Below are positions 52,701-64,000 of a DNA stretch of 64,000 nt, piece after piece. This stretch comes from Oryza sativa Japonica Group (lineage: Eukaryota; Streptophyta; Magnoliopsida; Poales; Poaceae). The notes under the pieces were generated by a model. The model had not been told where the DNA came from. It searched no databases and saw nothing but the letters and a program-made list of their open reading frames with translations. The stretch's first letter is position 1. The number at the start of each line of letters is the position of its first letter. The translations under genes were made by a program, and so were the position numbers. The stretch is from the NCBI RefSeq assembly GCF_034140825.1, contig NC_089042.1, positions 26,379,001 to 26,443,000 of the forward strand. Reading direction: 5' to 3'.

Positions 52701-53626
52701 TGCAGCAATGAATTCAAGTAGCATGTATTTCCAAGATTCGGTATCCCTTTAATAGGACAGGCATGCCCAATAACTGACCCAGATGCATGATCACCTGCCA
52801 CATTGTCAACTCTCATTCCCTTCTCATCCTCCTCACGTAAACTGATGAAATAGTCATCCTCGTTGTCCATTACCACCCCAAAATGCTCAGTTCTGATGAA
52901 ATAGCACTCTTCACACGCGAAGCAATACGCCACATGTGGCTTTTTGTACACCAAAGCAACCCAATGCTTGTTGACCGAGGCGTGCCATTTCCCGTGTGTA
53001 GTGCAGAAACGCGATTCGCAATCCAAGCACGCCGAGATTTCCCTCCCCTCAGTATTGCCACAATTGTCAGCATTACACATTGGGGTGTCATCGCAGGTCT
53101 TGATCAGTGCTATGGCCAAATTAATGTCATCCTCCCCATACAAGACGTGCCGGCACCGCCGAGCACGGCAGTCGCCGCCGACCGATGCCATCCATTGTAA
53201 CGCCACGACTTTCTCCCACCAATCGTTCACATCCAGCGCCGTTGCCGCAGTATCCCCTGGCCTTGCTGCCTTCTTCTCCACGTCTATCACGCCTGAAATT
53301 GCAAGAATCAAAAGCCAAAAAAACTCGCGTGAATCCAGAAACCCCAAATTATCGGTAAGGACTAGGGATGAGAACATGAACCAAGAACTGAAGAAAGCGA
53401 AAATAGGAGGAGGAGGAGAACAAGATCATAGAAGTTCACCGAGAGAGGCAGCATTTGGGTCATCGAGCTCCTTGCTCGGATTGTTTTTGATCAACCCAAG
53501 CAAGGACTTGAGACCGACTCCAGATTCGGCCTGATCTGTCGTCGTCGGAATTCGGTGCACCAGGCGCGGGGATTTCCGCGGGCTCTCGGCAGTATCCCCC
53601 ACCCTCGGCCTCTTCTCGTCGTCCAT
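49713..53626 (-). CDS. USP-7: USP16/45-like protease with a relocated start exon
   Basis: Coding exons are 53626-53440, 53292-52099, 51536-50897 and 49944-49713; phases agree and give 750 residues. At the place where other copies start, the sequence is GTG ATA GAC: the ATG is ATA. A duplicated version of the exon start lies upstream (53626, MDDEKRPRVGDTAES) with its own acceptor and a donor at 53440. Splicing CTC G|GC GTG ATA joins it in frame to the old exon. One zf-UBP finger (CNADNC, ACLDCESRFC, YCFACEECYF) precedes NLGNTCYLNSLLQCL. The QDxHE motif reads MHDSQEALC. The ribbon is CKHC/CENC; exon 3 has AGHYVAYVR and SWFRASDTDI. The triad is intact; exon 2 is short. Confidence 0.83.
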
Positions 53627-54475
53627 CACGTCTGCAATTGCAACAACCACAAGCCAAAAAATCTCGCGTGAATCAATAAACCCCGAAGAAAACCAGAACG
53701 AATTAGGGAAAAATCCATAAACCTCAAAGCACGCCGCATGAGTTCACCAAAAAAGGAGACCGCGAGGAGCAACCAATAACAGCGCGAGGAGCAACCAAAC
53801 CAAGAAAAAACCGAAAGAAATCGGGAAAAAAATTCCGAGAGAACTCCACCATAGGAGAGCAAGGGGCGAGCAGCATTTGGGCCATTAATTAAGCAAGGGA
53901 AGAACAACGCGAGGAGATTCTAGGGACTAGAAACCGAAATAATCGGAGAAACCGAGAGAGAACTCCACCAATAATCGAACCATTCCGGCGAGGACGACCA
54001 GCAACCACCCGCGCCCCGCCGCGGATTCGCGAACCAATAAACCCCCACCCAAAAGCGCGCGATCAAATCAAACCCCCCGCGTCGGCGACGAGCAGCAAAG
54101 CATCACAGAGAGAGGGGGGGAGGAAATGCGGGTGCGAGAACTCACCGGAGCACCGCGCGCGTGCTCGGAATCTCGAACCCAGCGCGCGCTCGAGCTGGGG
54201 AATCCGGCGACGAGGGCTCGCGCGCGGCGAGGCCGAGGAGGAAGCTTGGAGGAGAAGGCGGAGACGGAGGAGGGAGGGAGCGAGAGGAGGAAGAAGAGGG
54301 TGGCGGTGGCGTGCGGCGCGTTGGGCTTTTTGGCCGGTTTGTGTTAATCACCTCCGGGATTCGTGACCGCGTGAGCCCTGCGTTTTATTCATCGATCGTG
54401 GGCCTAATGGGCCGAGGTCGTCCTGGCCTCGCGGCATGATGGGCCGGGCCCAACGATGAGATGGGCTTTCGTCTT
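53627..54475 (-). promoter_or_regulatory. USP-7 leader intron, leader exon and promoter
   Basis: A leader donor CTCCG|GTGAGT ends an exon at 54146 and the acceptor for the new start exon is at 53632. TGGGCC/GGCCCA motifs lie at about 54400-54470 (GGGCCTAATGGGCC, GATGGGCCGGGCCC). The sequence GTGTTAATCACC...GGGATTCGTGACC...GTGAG at 54342-54375 recurs at 60582 beyond the MULE upstream of USP-8. Confidence 0.5.
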
Positions 54476-55478
54476 GCTCTACTGCCGTAACGATATTGAG
54501 GCTGTGTTTAATTGCTAGGATTGGAAACCTTCTATGATTAATTAATTAATATTATTAAAAATATTTTTAAAAATTATTATTATTAAAAATACTTTAGAAA
54601 TAGATTAGTATGATTTTTTTAAATAATTTTTTTACAGAATTTTTTTTGCAAAAAACATACCGTTTAGCAGTTTAGGAAGCGTGTGCATGGAAAAGGAGTA
54701 AGTGGAGGTCAGGAATACGAAGAAACAAACTCACGCCGAGTGTTGTCTCATTCTGTAAAACTTGTTCTTTTTTTTTATATGTTTTTCATATCTAGTCTGA
54801 TTTTTTGATCTGAAGAAAAATAAAGTGTGTGGTGTGGTATGCGTCTGTGGTGGTGTGTTTGCACTTTCCACATGCCTCCATGTAATTAAAAATGAAAAGA
54901 AAAATAATCCCTCCCCTCATTATTCCTTTGGGAGAACGGTGATGCTAAACAGAACGCACGATATCTCAGAATCAACGGTGACCATTGGAACAGCATGTTC
55001 TCACCCTCCCATGTTGGCATGTTATGTCATGTTCATCCAGATTCCAGAAAGCAATGGAAGAAAGAAAGAATGCTCTTGTTATTGCTACTTCAACGAGTAT
55101 CTGAATCACCATGCATACAGTGTAGCTCAACAAATCAAATGATATGTTACAAATTTTCCATAGTACTGTACAGAAATTGCTAACAACAGTACAATCCGAC
55201 AAAACTGTACCAAAGGCCTAATGCATTCTTCTCGGACAAAAAGGTAGATAAGAATGCCTGTAACTAGATCAGCTAGTCAAAGAACAACCGAAATCTGGAA
55301 CGTATATGTTGCGGCCAAATTGAAGTCCTGCAATGACTCAGCCAAAGCAACAGAAATCATCTTGATCGCAAGCCAACAGTCAGTATGTACAAATTTGAAC
55401 TGGATTCTTGGCCATCCAAAGAATCCTGTGTGATTGCTATTCTAATTAGCAGCTGGTAGATATAGAATTCCACACATC
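54476..55478 (-). other. Intergenic; right part is USP-8 3' flank
   Basis: 54500-54700 is very AT-rich and holds no gene. From about 55085 the shared USP downstream tail is visible (GTATCTGAATCACCATGCATACAGTG, ATAGTACTGTACAGAAATTGC). Confidence 0.4.
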
Positions 55479-58400
55479 TCAGCCTTCCATCCTCTCATAG
55501 AAAAGAAGGTAAGCCTCGCACTTGAGAACTTCTTCTAAAGGGACTTCTCTGATGTCGGTGTCACTTGCCCAAAACCATGAGGAAGAGCCATTGGTCTGCT
55601 GCGGACGACTTTGTCTCACATAAGCAACAAAGTGCCCTGAATCTTTGCCGTGGCCATGGTGCTCAATAACACTAGCTAGACGATAAATTGAATTATCTTT
55701 GTCCACTGAGCTGAAAATTAGAGGGGGGAAAATCAGACCAGGCGTAAGACTTTTCTAATGTAAACAACAGCACGTCTTTCTTGGCTAAAATATCTTTGTA
55801 AATGAATATAGTGTTAGCGAGAAACCATTGTGGATGGTTTTTTTATGTAGGCTGTTATTTTAAAAGACAAGGATCTAAAGAACAGTGAACGATACTCTGC
55901 TACAGTGAATTTACTTTGGCCAACATGATGGATATTATCAACAAGCCTAGAGTTACTCTGAGGATGTATAACCTGACTCTAAAGGATAGGAAAGAACAAG
56001 AGAGTAGAGAGCAATCAAAATTGGGTCCTTAAAATAACATAAATTCAAATTACTCTAAAATCCAAATCGCACATAATTCCCCAAATACAGTTGAAACATT
56101 TACATTGTCACCTTGTTTTCATTTCGCAGGAAAACAGCGTACTGTTGAAAATTACTAGCAAGGGGGGCCACAAAACCGTCAACAAGCAATCCATGTCTTA
56201 TTTAGTTATGGTTAATGTTACACGAGGCATCTAGATGACACACTGAAATGCACAGTACAAATAATCCACAATTCCACATACTCATAGAAAGAAAGCATGA
56301 AAAATATGTCACCCAAAAGCAACCTATTGCAGGAGAGATGTATTCTTAAAGCAAAACGAACAAATTAGGAAAAATAATATTTATTAGCTTACTACAAATT
56401 AGAAACTTATTTAAACTGGCAGAGAATCATTAGAACGGTTACATTTTTTGTCGAAAAAAGAAATAAATGCAGTAATCAGTACCTGGGGTCCATGAACAGT
56501 CCCACATCAAGGATTTCCTTAAAGCTCACATGTCCTTTCACCTTATCAGACTGCAACAATGATCTTTTCAGATGAATGACTAGTACAGGTGGCAGCAGGC
56601 TAAGACGTGTTTGAATTACACTTTTATTCAGCTTCTGAGCAAACTTGGAGCAGTTCTCACAGGTCAGTTCTACCGTCTCTGCTTCAAAATGCAGTTCCAA
56701 GCACTCCTCAATCGACGCAAGAGAGTTTATATCCTGTGCCTTGTTACAAATAATATTGCTACTCCGAGTTTTCCCCTTGTCTTTTGCAGTAACTTTTGCT
56801 GAGGAAGTGGTCACCTTGGCCTCAGTACTAACTTCTGGCCGAACAGCACTGCCATTTTTCTCCACATCAATACCTAATGCTACCTGTGCATCATCTTCCC
56901 TTAGTGGAGAAAAGGTTGGAGCTGGAGCAAGATATTCTGGAATGTGGGAATCTGCTCGTGTTGCATCCATTCCCTCAACTTTGGCATCCGACAACACGTT
57001 TTGAGGAAGGAAATCAACAGCCTTTCCTTGGACCTTATCCTTCTGAATCTGCAAAGGGCCTTGTACAGCATCCTTGCTTTGTGAGATCTGTTCCACTTTA
57101 GTAGAATCTGTAGAATGAAGCAAATAAAATTTTAGTTTTGTCCTCATCAGCTGCTTCATGAAACCAGCAAACTTCCTTTTGATTATTTGAAGCTTCTTTT
57201 TTTTTCAACGATCTCCGCACGTACTTAAGTTAACCAACAAATTGGAGCAATATTTATTATACAAGGAGGACTCAACTCCCTTAGCTATCTTCCCAGTGCC
57301 AATAACTGCTACACTGTAACGAAAAACATTGCCATGCTAAATTTGCTGAAACATCCTGCTTGTCTAATGTAGACGTCCTGAAAGTTCTGGTATTTCTGCA
57401 GTCCATGTATAATCAAGTCCTTGAACATGTTTCTTCATTTATCTAGTAAAACAGTGCCATTCTACAAAATGCCCTTTTTCTTGTCTGGAGCAAAAAATCA
57501 AAAATAATAGTGGTACTATCACAGTTTGGTGTGTTCGGTCATAGTTTTACGTTCTGACTTCTGAGACACCATGCACGTTTTTGCAGGCCTGTTCAACATT
57601 CCCTTCTGTTCCTTTATTTAGGTACATGAACACATAACTTACCAACTCCCAAAGGTTCTGATGTTTTCACCATGACATTCTGAGAATCACCGTCTTCAGC
57701 AATTGTATGAGTCTTTTCTGTGTTCCTCTTCCGTTGAGATCTGCGACCTTTAGTGATCCATAGTGGTTCAACACGTTTGGCTAGAGGTTTCTTCGGTGTT
57801 ATTGGCATTGAGAGATCATGGAATACTATACCATGTGAAACTGAACTAAGTGAGCAGCATTTGCATGTCTTGGTAACAGACAGCTGACCGCCAAAAATGG
57901 AATCAATGACGGTAGGAGCCTCTACACTGAGAGCACCATACTTCATCAACCTTTCCTCTTCATCCAAATTAGTGCGCAAACGGCAAAGCGCTTCATGGCT
58001 GTCATGCATAGAAGTGACTTGAGACTCTGGGACAAACATCCGTACTCTACGCAAGAGGCCACTTGGATTCAGCAGGCCTCCTGAGTTATTCACACTGTCC
58101 GTATCCTGAAAGAGATATCTCAGTACTGTACCAAGCCTCCCCGTTGTATCTTCAGGTCTTAACATCCTTGCCCGCAGCCTTCCAAGTGCAAGGAGGCACT
58201 GTACCAATGAATTCAAGTAACAAGTGTTTCCAAGATTTGTTATCCCTCTGATAGCATGGGCATGCTCAATAACTGACCCAGATGCATCACCAGCTGTTGC
58301 ATTGTCAACTGGCATCTCCTCCTTATCCTGACCACCGAGGAAAACGATGCCTTTACACACAAAGCAGCACACTATATATGGGCTTTGGTAAATCAAATAA

Positions 58401-59149
58401 TTCCAGTGCTTGGTGCTCTTGGCATGCACATCGGCATGTCCACTGCAGAACGGGTTTTCACATCCCAAGCACACCAAGATCAGGCTCCTCCCAGTGGTAT
58501 CACACATGGAATCACTACACGCCGCGGCGATATCGCTTAACATGATCCTTTTTATGACCCGAGCAACATCACCCTTCTTATACACATGACAGCACCGCTG
58601 GGGACTGACATTGCTGGTTAACACCGCCATTGTGCCGCCTCCAGAACCAGCCCCTGTCGCCGCAGATGCATGACAACCTGCCTCATTGTCAACCTTATTT
58701 CCCTTCTCATCCTTCTTAGGGGTACTGATTGGGAAGAAATCCTCATCGGCCGTCCCCCCAAACCTCACACGGCTGATGAAATAGGCGTCTTCGCATGAGA
58801 AGCAATACGCCACATTGGGTCTCTTGTGCATCAAAGCAACCCAATGCCGGTTCATCCGGGCGTGCCATCTCGCGTGTAGAGCGCAGAGACTCGAACCGCA
58901 ATCCAAGCAAACCAAGATTCCCCTCTCCTCAGTGGTGCCACACTTGAAAGAATCACACGCTGGGCCATCAATGGAGGCCTTGATCAGTGCTATGCCCAGA
59001 TCAATGGTAGCCTGGTCACACGAGACGTGCCGGCACCGCCGAATACTACTACTGTCGCTGGTTAACCCCGCCGCTTCCTCCAACGGATCGCTTCCAGAAG
59101 AGCGCCGCTTCAGGCGTGGGGATTTGCCGGCCCTCGCTTTCTCGTCCAT
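55479..59149 (-). CDS. USP-8: USP16/45-like ubiquitin-specific protease with two zf-UBP domains
   Basis: Coding exons are 59149-57643, 57107-56483 and 55710-55479; phases agree and give 787 residues. The ATG (MDEKARAGKSPRLKRR) follows acceptor TTGCAATTGCAG. Two zf-UBP fingers are present: RCRHVSCDQ through LVCLDCGSSLC and YCFSCEDAYF, then CCHVYKKGD through LVCLGCENPFC and CCFVCKGIVF. They differ strongly from those in USP-1 to USP-3. The Cys box is NLGNTCYLNSLVQCL, then MHDSHEALC. The ribbon is CKCC/CENC; exon 3 has SGHFVAYVR and SWFWASDTDI. The triad is intact. Exon 2 has lost nearly all of the linker: CENCSKFAQKLNKSVIQTRL leads straight to LPPVLVIHLKRS. One of the family acidic positions in exon 3 is changed (SSVDKD for SSEDKD). 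Confidence 0.86.
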
Positions 59150-59715
59150 CAGGCCTGCAATTGCAAGAACCACAGGACAAAAAAACTTCGCTTAAATCCA
59201 TAAATCCAAAGAACCAGTACGGATTAGGGGATGGACTCATGAAACCAAGAAAGCAAATGAGGAGAAACAAAAGAAAAAAAAACAGCATTTGGGCCATCAA
59301 GCTCGCATCAATCAAGAACTTCGGGAAGAACACTACGGACAAGGAATGGACCAAGAAATCGAACGAAGAAGAGATGCAGAGAGAACCCCGCCAACAATAC
59401 AGGGCGAAACCGGACATCCCGGAGAGCACCAAGAACAGCGCCGCCGCGGATTCGGGAGCCAAGAAAACCCAACATGCGCGATCAACCAACCAACCACCAC
59501 TCGGCGACGAGCAGCAGGACCAGGGGAGGAAATGCGGGGGCGAAGACTCACCCCAGAGCACGCGAGGAGCCGCTCGGAATCGAGCAGAGAGCGAGATGGA
59601 GAGGTCGCGATGAGGCGAGGAGAAGTTGGAGTTGGAGGGAGGAGGAAGCGAGAGGCGAGAGCGGAAGGGCGGCGGCGGTGGTGGTGGTGGTGATGAGGAT
59701 GGTGGGCTTGGACGA
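59150..59715 (-). promoter_or_regulatory. USP-8 leader intron, leader exon and proximal promoter
   Basis: A leader donor GGGG|TGAGT region ends an exon near 59552; the acceptor is at 59155. The leader is purine-rich with a GGT run near 59680. The proximal promoter is cut off by the MULE at 59725. Confidence 0.45.
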
Positions 59716-59724
59716 TTTCTGTTA

Positions 59725-60577
59725 GAAATAAGTCCACTTGTCATCCCTCTTCTTTACATCAAGTTTAATTGAAATCCCTATAAATACTAGGAATCTTCAC
59801 CAATCACCACCCTTCATTTTCGCAAAACCGTCTAATTTAGGTAGAATGAGCACTGGCATCCTAATCAGCAAAAGAAGTAAAAAAAAACATTGGACTCACA
59901 TGTCAGCCACAACTTCTTTCTTCACCCTCTTTTTTTTTCCCCAAACCACGCATGCGCGTTTATGGGGTGGCGGTGAGGAAGGCAGCGAGCGAACCTATCC
60001 AAGCTTGAGCTCAAGCGGCCTGCGTGCGAGAAAGGCGGAGGCAGGATAGGGAGGGGGAGGTGGTCGGCAAGCTCGTCCGAGCTTGAGCTCACTTAGCCTT
60101 CATGCGAGTGAGGTGGAGGTGGCCAACGAGCTTTTTCGAGAAGAGGAGGGAGACAAGGGGGCCAGCGAGCTTCCTCCACTATGGCACGCCGCTCCTTACG
60201 GTGCCGAAGAAGATGGACATAAACTCTAAGGCGGAGGTGGCCCCGTGAGCCCTGCTCCGTCCTGGAGGGCGACCACCATGGAGGAGGAGAGGCATCTCCG
60301 TGACGATGCCATTTATCATGCCCATATCCACACCACTCCTCAAATGAAAGCAATGGCCATTCTCACCGTCTAGCTACGGTCTTAACTCATGGTGGCTGCC
60401 GACGCGGCTGGCTCCTGCCCCGATGAGCAGGGATGCCAGGCCACGCGCGTATTGCTACTGCTATAGGACTCAAGTTGTACAGTTATGTATAGTTTAGGGG
60501 AAAATATTTCTCGTATTGAGGATAAAGGATGTCAATTAAACCCGACGTAAGTTGAGGATGGCAAGTGGACTTATTTC
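59725..60577. mobile_element. Mutator-like element (MULE) with 9-bp target duplication
   Basis: Inverted ends GAAATAAGTCCACTTGTCAT and ATGGCAAGTGGACTTATTTC continue as imperfect arms of about 55 bp (AAGTTTAATTGAAATCC against GGATGTCAATTAAACCC). TTTCTGTTA flanks both sides (59716-59724 and 60578-60586), the 9-bp duplication expected of Mutator-like elements. The 853-bp interior has a GC-rich block (59950-60440) with no transposase frame, so the element is non-autonomous. The GC-rich block could be a captured host gene fragment (Pack-MULE), which I cannot confirm. Confidence 0.85.
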
Positions 60578-60586
60578 TTTCTGTTA

Positions 60587-60760
60587 ATCAGCCGGGATGC
60601 GTGACCTCGTGAGTAAAAAGCCTGCTTATTTTAATCGTGGGCTAATGGGCCAATATCGTTCTGACTCATGGAGTTATGGGCCCAATCTAGGTATGGGTTT
60701 ATCCATAAGCCCACAAGGCCGACAACAAACAGGCTATTTTTTTTTTGGAGTAATGAAGAA
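60587..60760 (-). promoter_or_regulatory. Ancestral USP-8 upstream sequence, displaced by the MULE
   Basis: CAGCCGGGATGCGTGACCTCGTGAG and GTGGGCTAATGGGCC here match the USP-7 upstream region at 54347-54415. In USP-7 this sequence is adjacent to the leader; here the MULE has pushed it about 0.86 kb away. Confidence 0.6.
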
Positions 60761-61372
60761 AGGAAAAAAGAAGGCAAAATTAATGCCATCATGTTCAGGG
60801 TTTATAAAACCGTGCGGTTATCATGTGTGATAACATTTTCAATTTTTAAAACCATGGTATATTTCGCGGTAACCGTCAAACCGTAGAGCAGCGGTAACCC
60901 CACTCTAAACGGGTTTGGTAACGCTGCTCCTGTTACTGATACTTCAAGTTCAAGGTGTATTTGAATCATCTTGCATACAATGTAGCTTGCCATAACAAAA
61001 ACATTGAGGAAAAGCACAACGTATCAAATCAAATACTCCAATGTGTTCCAAAATTTCCCCAGTACTGCAAAGCAATCGTAAATAACAGTACCGTCCTACA
61101 AAACTGTACCAAGGCCTATATGTCCTACTATGCTGATATTTTTCCAAATGAAACCCTACTGCATTCCTCACTTATCCAAAAAAAAAGAGAGGAGAGAATT
61201 GGATATGCACAAATCAGACCAGCTATTTAAGAACAACTGAAAGAAACAAAACTCTTCTTGATTTTGATCCAACGTGAGTACGAACAAATCAAAAATTGGA
61301 TATTTGGACATCCAAAGAATCCTTTTGATTGCTATTCTGATTAGCAGCTTGTGGATATAGATTCCAGACATC
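60761..61372 (-). other. USP-9 3' flank
   Basis: From about 60950 the shared USP downstream tail is present (TGTATTTGAATCATCTTGCATACAATG, CCAGTACTGCAAAGCAATCG, ACTGTACCAAGGCC). No gene seen. Confidence 0.45.
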
Positions 61373-64000
61373 TCAGCCTTCCATCCTCTCGTAGAAAAGA
61401 AGGTAAGCCTCGCACTTGAGAACTTCTTCTAAAGAGACTTCTCTGATGTCGGTATCACTTGCACAAAACCATGAGGAAGAACCATTGGTCTGCTGCCGAG
61501 GACTTGGTCTCACATAAGCAACAAAGTGCCCTGAATCTTTGCCGCGGCCATGGTGCTCAATAACACCAGCTAGACGATAAATGGAATTATCTTTGTCTTC
61601 AGAGCTAAAAAAATAAAAATAAAGCAGATGTGGCTTTAACTCATATAGCTCGATGTAAACAACAGCACATCTTTCTAGGTTAAATATCATTGTAAATGAA
61701 TATTGTTATCGAGAAATCGTAATGGATGGTTTCTTAAGGAGATTGTGATTTTTCAAAACAAAAGGAGGTAGGTATCCAAATAAAAGTAAATGATGTTCTG
61801 CTGCAGTGAATTAACTTTGGTCAGCATGATGGATATTATCGACAAACCTAGATTTAGTCTAAGGATGTATAATCTGACTTTAAAGGATAGGAAAAAACAA
61901 GAGTAGAGTACAATACTACAATCAAATCTAGTTCTTAAAATCACACAAATTCAAATTATTATAAAATCCAAATCACACCTAATTTCCTAAATAAAGTTGA
62001 AACAATCAAATTGTCACAAAACATCATAATCTGTGAAAATTACTAGCAGATGGAGCCACATAGCCATCAATAAGTACATCTTGTCTTATTTAGTTATGGT
62101 CAATATTACACGAGGCATCTGGACAACATCTTGTCATGCACAATAAAATCATCGACATACTCATAGCAAGAGAACATGAAAAATGGGCATACAGATTATT
62201 CATTGACCAGCAATGCTTGTGTCATCTGAAAGCAACTCATTGTAGAAGAGATGCATTCTTAAAGCAAAGGAACAAATTAGGAAAAATAATATCTATTAGC
62301 TTACTGCAAATAAGTAAAATGATTAAACTGGAATAGAATCATTAGAAGTTGCTGTATAGAAATGCTAACAGTTACAATTTTGTTAAAAAAAATGCAGTAG
62401 TCAGTACCTGGGGTCCATGAACAGTCCCATATCAAGGATTTCCTTAAAGCTCACATGTCCCATCACCTTATCAGGCCCCAACAAAGATCTCATCAGATGA
62501 ATGGTTAACACAAGTGGCAACTTGCTAATCCGTGTTTGAGTAGCACCTTTATTCCTATCTTTCTGCTCATTTTGGCATTCTTCGACTTGGTGTGCACTAT
62601 GATGAAGCTTTTGCTTACCCCTTCCTTCATCTAGTGTGGTGGCATTTTGATCCTGACTGCTCAACAGGTTGTCCTGTCTCTCAGCTGGGACACAATGAGG
62701 TACAGCGTCTTGAACACCTTCAGGGCATTCAGGTTTTTTGTTGGATTGCTCACTTTGGCATGTTATCTTCTCTGACTGTTCCCTCTGGTATCCACCAACT
62801 GCTGTGTCCTCATTAGTACTTGACAGCATCTGTTCACTGTATGTACCTTCAGTGACATCTGACTTCCGAGCACCTTTGGAGCAGTTCTCACAGGTCCATT
62901 CTATCATCTCTGCTTTAAAGTGCAGTTCCAAGCACTCGTAATCGATGGAAGAGAGTCGATATCCTGTGCCTTTCCACAAACAACGTCACTACTGCAAGTT
63001 TTCCCCTTGTCTTCTGTAGTAACTTCTGCTGAGAAAGTGTCTATCTTGTGTTCTGAACTAACTTCGAGAATAGCATTGCCATCTTTCCCCACATCATTGC
63101 ATGATTCTAACTGTGCATTCTCTTCCCTTAATTGAGAGACAGGTGGATGTGGCCCTATATATTCTGGAATGCGGGTATCTGTTGTTGTCGCATCCATTCC
63201 TGCAGTTTTGACATCAGCCAACACATTTTGAGGATCTTGTACATAGTCCTTGCTTTGTGAGATCTGTTCCACTTCAGTATAATCTGCAGAATCAAGAAAA
63301 TAGGTTTTTAGTTTTGTCCTCATCAGCCTTCATGAAAGGAGCAACCTCCATTCTCTACATGGTTTGAGAATCTTTGTCCTCTACATTTGATTATTTGAAG
63401 TTTCTTTTCTTCAAGATCTCTGCATGTACTTGTCAACCAACAACTTCGAGCAAAATTTATTATATGAAGAGTTGAAGCATTGAGCATTCAACACCCATAG
63501 CTATCTTCCCCGGGTGAATAATAAGTGTTACTGTTACACTGCAACAAAAAGCCATGCCATGTTAAATTTGCTGAAACATCCTGCTTGTCTAATGTAGACA
63601 TCCTGAAGGTTCTGGTATTTCTGCAGTCCATGTATAATCAAGTCCTTGAACAAGTTTCTTCATTTATCTAGTACAAGAGCACCATTTTGCAAAGTGACAT
63701 TTGTCTTCTCTAGAACAAAAGCTAGTAACAAATATTTGTGGTACTACCATAGTTTGGTGCTTTCAATCATGAAAAGTTTTATGTTCTGACTTCTGATACA
63801 CCATGCACGTTTGCAGGACTGTTTAATATTGCCTTCCATTCCTTTACTCAGTACATGAGCGGAGCGCATGAACTTACCAACTTCCAATGGCTCTGATGTT
63901 TTCACCATGACCATATCTTTCAATTCTGAAGCAGGATCAGAATCGGCATCTTCAACAATTCTATGAGTCTTTTCTGTGTTCCTCTTATGTATTGCTTCAA
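61373..64000 (-). pseudogene. USP-9: USP16/45-like gene, partial at right edge and frameshifted in exon 2
   Basis: Exon 3 (61604-61373) encodes SGHFVAYVR and SWFCASDTDI and is the usual 232 nt. Exon 2 (63283-62408) has normal splice sites but is 876 nt; every other copy has length 1 mod 3. Near 62937-62943 the sequence reads ATT ACGAGTGC where relatives read ATT GAGGAGTGC: one base is missing. Upstream the frame gives ADYTEVEQISQSKD, downstream CLELHFKAEMIEWTCENC. The end of exon 1 (from 63878 to the window edge) is in frame, ending MVMVKTSEPLEVG. The Cys box lies outside the window. With the frameshift it is a probable pseudogene, or the base is an assembly error. Confidence 0.78.

Noticed and set aside
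60093-60353. 86-codon minus-strand frame inside the MULE
   Set aside because: No recognised domain; too short and composition-driven to call a captured gene.

Overview
The window is plant nuclear DNA and looks like rice or another Oryza species. It has GC-rich first exons with leader introns, TGGGCC/GGCCCA promoter motifs, many Stowaway- and Tourist-type MITEs, Mutator-like and hAT-like elements, and short GT-AG introns in AT-rich surroundings. No RNA genes, CRISPR arrays or bacterial features were seen.

The dominant structure is a head-to-tail array of nine ubiquitin-specific proteases on the minus strand, called USP-1 to USP-9 from left to right. They resemble the USP16/USP45 group (plant UBP1/UBP2). 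Each has one or two zf-UBP zinc fingers, a Cys box and the first half of the zinc ribbon in a large first coding exon. A variable linker and the second ribbon half lie in exon 2. The catalytic His and Asp lie in exon 3, which is exactly 232 nt in all nine copies. I placed splice sites by eye; in eight copies every intron phase agrees and the open frame is a multiple of three. USP-9 runs off the right edge and has a one-base frameshift. Two relics of further copies survive at 6395-7300 and 30777-31018.

Layout: 1-164 is the N-terminus of an unrecognised minus-strand gene. USP-1 to USP-4 fill 1.6-24.0 kb. From 24.6 to 26.3 kb lie transposon remnants. At 26.4-30.5 kb is a plus-strand gene whose product has two tandem MINDY-type (DUF544) deubiquitinase-like domains, both apparently without catalytic Cys and His. 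USP-5 is at 31.6-35.4 kb. A nitrate/peptide-type (NPF) transporter gene with a one-base frameshift is at 37.2-40.8 kb, followed by MITEs and a threefold tandem repeat. USP-6 to USP-9 fill 43.5-64.0 kb.

Taken together this is a deubiquitinase cluster under diversification. The number of zf-UBP fingers varies, the linker is hypervariable, one USP copy (USP-3) has lost its catalytic His and a residue of the Cys box, and one copy (USP-7) has moved its start codon to a duplicated upstream exon. A second deubiquitinase family, apparently inactive, sits inside the cluster. A joint role in ubiquitin signalling is inferred from content, not shown by the sequence.
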